From a virus: a stretch of DNA of 64,000 nt. Positions 60,754 to 64,000 of the stretch are shown piece after piece. The stretch covers positions 1 to 64,000 of IMG/VR virus record IMGVR_UViG_3300005747_000263; one strand, written 5' to 3'. Both the position numbers and the translations under genes were made by a program. Below the pieces are notes generated by a model that did no database searches, was not told the DNA's origin, and saw nothing but the letters and a program-made list of their open reading frames with translations. Every line of letters starts with the position of its first letter. Position 1 is the stretch's first letter.

Positions 60754-60988
60754 TTGGGATTCCTCCCGAAATTCTAACTACTATATTATTATTACTTGGA
60801 ACTTGTCTCTCTAAATACCAAATAGCTTTCCTGATATCTTCCTCGAAGTTACCCTTGTGTTCTGCTCTTGCAATATACTTTAATGCATTACCAAGGCAGA
60901 AGTTAAGATTCCAATCTTCGATTACATCGATGACTTCAAACTTGCCCGTATTATAGTGAGCCGGGTGGTTAACGTTTTCTTCACTCAT
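60740..60988 (-). CDS. DUF3310 family protein, 82 aa
   Basis: NHPAHYNTGKFEVIDVIEDW at residues 7-26, then NLNFCLGNALKYIARAEHKG and KAIWYLERQ, is the DUF3310 signature. This family is common in phage replication modules and is sometimes annotated as nucleotide kinase; the biochemical role is not firmly known. Neighbours are the exonuclease (ATGA overlap) and a 63-residue gene. Confidence 0.88.
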   Translation of the reverse strand: MSEENVNHPAHYNTGKFEVIDVIEDWNLNFCLGNALKYIARAEHKGNFEEDIRKAIWYLERQVPSNNNIVVRISGGIPNDSS

Positions 60989-61560
60989 TGCACCACTTCT
61001 AACTCAGGACTTGATTCCAAGATGTGAGTAAGAATCTCCATCGCAACAATAGCTTGATGCTTAGCATCGTCCAAGCCATTGTGATGCGTTCCTTCACGAG
61101 TAATACTCTTCTCGATAGATGGGTACAAGTTCTTCAGTGTACGGTAGCACCGTTCCTGATAGAATCTCCATGGTGTAGGAGTATTCGTACCGGTTGCGGC
61201 ACTAACTAATTTATATGAATGATTTAGGATAGCACAATCGAATGTCGGAGCATTACCCCATACATGCTTGATGCCTTTACCCAGACAGAACTTTCTAAAC
61301 TCAAGCATTGCATCGGTAAAGTCTTCTTTACCTTTCAATTCTTCTTGCGCTTCCGTAGACTGATTTATCCACCACAATACCGTATCGGCACCAACAGTTG
61401 CTCCGGCGGCTTGAGCCGACCGAGGATTGATTCGCACATGGAATTCATCCGTAACACCGTCTTTCAGGTTGAATACGACAGCACCAATTGCAGTAACTAC
61501 TGCGGTGCTAACATTATCCATAGTTTCAATATCAATCATTAAATGATTATCGTTATACAT
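60985..61560 (-). CDS. DEDDh-type 3'-5' exonuclease
   Basis: MIDIETMDN (residues 8-16) gives the first DxE pair. APTFDCAILNHSY near 104-116 holds the second Asp. HHNGLDDAKHQAIVA near 158-172 gives the His and last Asp. This resembles the Rv2179c-like and phage ExoVIII-type exonucleases acting on RNA or DNA 3' ends. 191 aa, normal size. It may trim RNA or process replication ends. Confidence 0.85.
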   Translation of the reverse strand: MYNDNHLMIDIETMDNVSTAVVTAIGAVVFNLKDGVTDEFHVRINPRSAQAAGATVGADTVLWWINQSTEAQEELKGKEDFTDAMLEFRKFCLGKGIKHVWGNAPTFDCAILNHSYKLVSAATGTNTPTPWRFYQERCYRTLKNLYPSIEKSITREGTHHNGLDDAKHQAIVAMEILTHILESSPELEVVQ

Positions 61561-61575
61561 TTTTATTCCTCACTC

Positions 61576-61698
61576 TTAATATGTTCTATCACCATAAATA
61601 CACCTTTTACAAGTCTTCATTTCCCGAGATTTTCGAGAGTGTTCTAAATCGAAGTGGGGAATAGGCTTCTTACATTCGACGCAAATAATTTCAGCCAC
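61576..61698 (-). CDS. zinc-ribbon micro-protein, 40 aa, GTG start
   Basis: Reads MAEIICVECKKPIPHFDLEH, then MKTCKRCIYGDRTY. Two knuckles, CVEC and CKRC, about 20 residues apart make a classic zinc ribbon. The GTG overlaps the end of the upstream gene; GGAGG lies 14 bases before it. Confidence 0.6.
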   Translation of the reverse strand: MAEIICVECKKPIPHFDLEHSRKSREMKTCKRCIYGDRTY

Positions 61699-61843
61699 GG
61701 TAATCCATTGCCTCCTGTACGAAGTGTCTGAGCATTTCACAATTATTCATAATTGCGTCAACATCTTCTTCTCGAATTTGAGGTATACACGCCATCATGT
61801 GGATTCGCGTTTCAATATCTTTGATAAATTGTTCTGGGTTCAT
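61691..61843 (-). CDS. hypothetical micro-protein, 50 aa
   Basis: Helical: MNPEQFIKDIETRIHMMACI and EDVDAIMNNCEMLRHFVQE. Overlaps the neighbours at both ends by ATGA-like junctions. Function unknown. Confidence 0.6.
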   Translation of the reverse strand: MNPEQFIKDIETRIHMMACIPQIREEDVDAIMNNCEMLRHFVQEAMDYRG

Positions 61844-62193
61844 ACTATAACCTCGTGAAATTCCTTACCATACTTACTTAGGCTCTCTTTGTATTTAGAA
61901 TGTTCTTCCTCATTCGTAGACAGAATGATTGCATTAGTACATTCGTGTACAACTTTAGCCCTCATGGCGTCATGTTTTCGGTCGCCCCACAAAGACTCAA
62001 TGGGCCAGTAAGGAATAGTTCTTAAACTATTCTTATTACAATAGTTAATGACAGTAACCATCTGTACGTCTTTATTGAACATCACTGTTCGGGTTTTAGA
62101 AAAAGGGGGAAGAGAAAAAACAGTAGTCAAGGATGGGATAATCTTTAAACTGTTAATCGTAGGACTAATAACCAGGAGTGTCTTCAAATTCAT
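61840..62193 (-). CDS. Rossmann/SLOG-like hypothetical protein, 117 aa
   Basis: Reads MNLKTLLVISPTINSLKIIP..., then WGDRKHDAMRAKVVHECTNAIILSTNEEEHS. This order (hydrophobic strand, GDRKH-MR helix, N-AIIL strand, K helix) resembles small SLOG or DUF2493-type nucleotide-binding proteins, weakly. I chose the inner ATG at 62191-62193; an upstream one would overlap more. Confidence 0.55.
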   Translation of the reverse strand: MNLKTLLVISPTINSLKIIPSLTTVFSLPPFSKTRTVMFNKDVQMVTVINYCNKNSLRTIPYWPIESLWGDRKHDAMRAKVVHECTNAIILSTNEEEHSKYKESLSKYGKEFHEVIV

Positions 62194-62371
62194 ACCCCAA
62201 GTATTGTCGTAGCTCCTCATAAATTTTCATGATTACGCTACCAATAACTTCAATTTCGAATTGGTCCTTAGATTCCGCTTTCAAAACGATATCCTTCTTG
62301 TCAAGAATCATTTCAAGGCGCGGCAGTGTTCTAGATTGATTTTCAGATTTGTGGTAAATAATTGTACTCAT
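62165..62371 (-). CDS. hypothetical protein, 68 aa
   Basis: Not recognised. Reads MSTIIYHKSENQSRTLPRLE, then an alternating charged beta-alpha stretch ending YEFEDTPGY. It starts one base after the polymerase stop, so it is the next gene on the polymerase transcript. Confidence 0.65.
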   Translation of the reverse strand: MSTIIYHKSENQSRTLPRLEMILDKKDIVLKAESKDQFEIEVIGSVIMKIYEELRQYLGYEFEDTPGY

Positions 62372-62372
62372 T

Positions 62373-64000
62373 TTAAAATAGTCCCCATTTTTCGAGACTA
62401 TCCTGGTTAGGATTCCTAGTCATGTAAATGAATTCATTATCACTAATCACTTCGCACAGATTCATTCTTTCCAATGCATCCATAACGATACCAAGATAAT
62501 ACTTTTTGTCAAGATTCTTAAGTGCAGATTCGCTGGGAATATCGTACCCGTCAAACGTTTTAATGTAATCCAGAGTCATTCCCGACTTTAACTTTGCACC
62601 CGTCTTGTCGCTAACCATTCTAGCAACACTCGGAACGAGTGAGTTAGGGTTGGCGTACTTATGTAATGGTTGACCAATACGAACGGTCATAATGTAATCT
62701 TCTACATCGTACCCTTCGAGGTCAATCATTTCCCTCGCTACTTGTCTGGCGGCATCCTCGCCTTCTTTAAGGAACACTGGTGCCACCCTATCAATAATCT
62801 TGTTAAAAATAGAAGTGTACTTGGTTCCCTTAAAGGCGCCACCTTTCTTTACTAACGCACCATCTTCGTTAAAGAAGAGGTATGTTTTAGGTTGCTTAAA
62901 GAACGCATTCCCGAGTTCTTCGCGCTCCCATTTAATCATTGGTTTTGCCTTCAATACTTCCGGCATCCATACTTCAAAGTGAGCATTTAGTTCGGCCAAT
63001 GGTTTCGCCAAATGCGGCTCATACTTCATGGAATCCGTATCAACGAATAGTACAATATCTTCTCCCATGAACTTCATGCCTTCCGTCAGCACCATGCGTC
63101 CACTTAATGCAGTCATTACTGCCACACCAAGTTCTCCGAATGGTGAAAACTTCTCACCGCCCAATCCATAAGCACTGTTCAATACAACTTTGAGTGCATA
63201 CGCAATGCCGAATAATGCAAGACTATGTTCAACTTTAGCTCGGTGTTTAACTTCCAAGCGTTCAACTAAGTACTCTTCAATTTTATCGGCAACAGGTGAA
63301 CGACCAACAACTTCAATAACCCAAGTCCATTTACGAACATCGTCGGGCATATAATAAGTTTTAGTGTCGCCGTTAACTTCAACTTTGAATTCTTGTGCAG
63401 GTCGGCCACCTTTATAAACAATACTTTTCTCACCTTTATTATTCACTCGGTCAACGAATTCAACATCAACGAATGGAATAGTATCGACGATTTGAGTATT
63501 GTCAGGACCAATGCCCAGTGCCGCCATTAAAGTTGGATACAATGACCCAACGTCGTCTTCAATTGCGGCCTCGTATCGACCCGGCTTAAAGCAATCACTA
63601 ATGGCACCCTGGAAGGGGCCACGGTTTTTACGCTCATTAGTTCTCAAGTCGAAGTATTCAGTCCCTTCAAGGTCTGCATAGTAATTCTCGTAACGAGTAA
63701 TATTATTACTGTCGGCAATAATGTTATTCGATTCAAGAATACCAGCAAGAAGAATCTTAAACGCATACGTTGTACTGAGCGGAACAACACGATGGAGCGG
63801 AGCCCCAACGAAGTTAGCCACCGAAACACTGTTAGCAATGTAATGGTTGAATAACTTCCACGTTAATGTAACGTCACTGTTATTGTATGCCTTTAGTTTC
63901 TCAGGTTCTTCCAGAAGCCATGCAGTGCCCTTACGAGCGATATCTTCCTCTACAATGAGGTCTATCCCCAAGTCGTCTTTAAAATGCTCTGAGACGGCCT
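62373..64000 (-). CDS. family B DNA polymerase (5' end beyond the window)
   Basis: The frame is open to the right edge, so the N-terminus is missing. Visible motifs: YNNSDVTLTW (3'-5' exonuclease motif III), EDDVGSLYP (motif A, metal Asp), KVVLNSAYGLGG (motif B) and VDTDSM (motif C, DTD), then a thumb region with AVIKKGG-like VKKGGAFKGTKYTS. Catalytic residues are intact. Together with the AEP primase it points to a self-encoded replisome. Whether it is protein-primed or RNA-primed is not visible here. Confidence 0.95.
   Translation of the reverse strand, partial: AVSEHFKDDLGIDLIVEEDIARKGTAWLLEEPEKLKAYNNSDVTLTWKLFNHYIANSVSVANFVGAPLHRVVPLSTTYAFKILLAGILESNNIIADSNNITRYENYYADLEGTEYFDLRTNERKNRGPFQGAISDCFKPGRYEAAIEDDVGSLYPTLMAALGIGPDNTQIVDTIPFVDVEFVDRVNNKGEKSIVYKGGRPAQEFKVEVNGDTKTYYMPDDVRKWTWVIEVVGRSPVADKIEEYLVERLEVKHRAKVEHSLALFGIAYALKVVLNSAYGLGGEKFSPFGELGVAVMTALSGRMVLTEGMKFMGEDIVLFVDTDSMKYEPHLAKPLAELNAHFEVWMPEVLKAKPMIKWEREELGNAFFKQPKTYLFFNEDGALVKKGGAFKGTKYTSIFNKIIDRVAPVFLKEGEDAARQVAREMIDLEGYDVEDYIMTVRIGQPLHKYANPNSLVPSVARMVSDKTGAKLKSGMTLDYIKTFDGYDIPSESALKNLDKKYYLGIVMDALERMNLCEVISDNEFIYMTRNPNQDSLEKWGLF

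Overview
This window is part of the genome of a tailed double-stranded DNA virus with a long non-contractile tail. The evidence is a complete head and tail module on the + strand: large terminase, portal, scaffold-like protein, cement protein, HK97-type major capsid protein, two tail-tube-like paralogues, a TP901-type tape measure of about 1170 residues, a baseplate-hub-like protein and several very large fibres. No integrase, repressor or ribosomal gene was seen, so a lytic virus fits best. The genome runs past the right edge, where a family B DNA polymerase is cut off. The host cannot be read directly. Shine-Dalgarno sites are common (GGAGG types), so it is prokaryotic. The pairing of a family B polymerase with an archaeo-eukaryotic-type primase and a secreted protein with DxDxDG calcium repeats is seen in viruses of archaea as well as bacteria; an archaeal host is only a possibility.

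Layout. Positions 73-13409, nearly all - strand: small accessory genes, thyX, an HNH protein, and a seven- to nine-gene cassette (3466-9645) of glutamine amidotransferase, two different amidoligases, an ATP-grasp ligase and a gamma-glutamylcyclotransferase-like protein. It is followed by two clear tRNAs (Arg-TCT, Leu-TAA), one degenerate tRNA-like gene and a chain of micro-genes overlapping by ATGA or TAATG. Positions 13434-19664 are mostly non-coding: two stretches rich in hairpins that may be structured RNAs, one unknown 336-residue gene, arrays of TAATTAC-type repeats, an AT-rich tract, three GC-rich - strand genes, then a 10-bp phased repeat array and a 28-bp tandem array. This is the best origin or master-regulatory candidate and is also where transcription diverges. 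Positions 19665-57323, + strand: DNA packaging, head, an unusual block of GC-rich fibre or adhesin genes (28063-33932), tail, then fibres with LamG-like repeats, a metallopeptidase and a secreted calcium-binding protein. Positions 57324-57580 are a convergent junction with large hairpins. Positions 57581-64000, - strand: primase, nucleotide phosphatase, DUF3310 protein, exonuclease, zinc-ribbon micro-proteins and DNA polymerase.

How it fits together: the - strand carries replication, nucleotide supply and host-modifying functions, probably expressed early; the + strand carries the virion, probably expressed late. The most unusual items are the amidoligase cassette, the repeat arrays whose dyads are kept by paired base changes, the structured non-coding region beside the tRNAs, and a deoxyribonucleotidase-like gene that needs a +1 frameshift to restore its catalytic motif.
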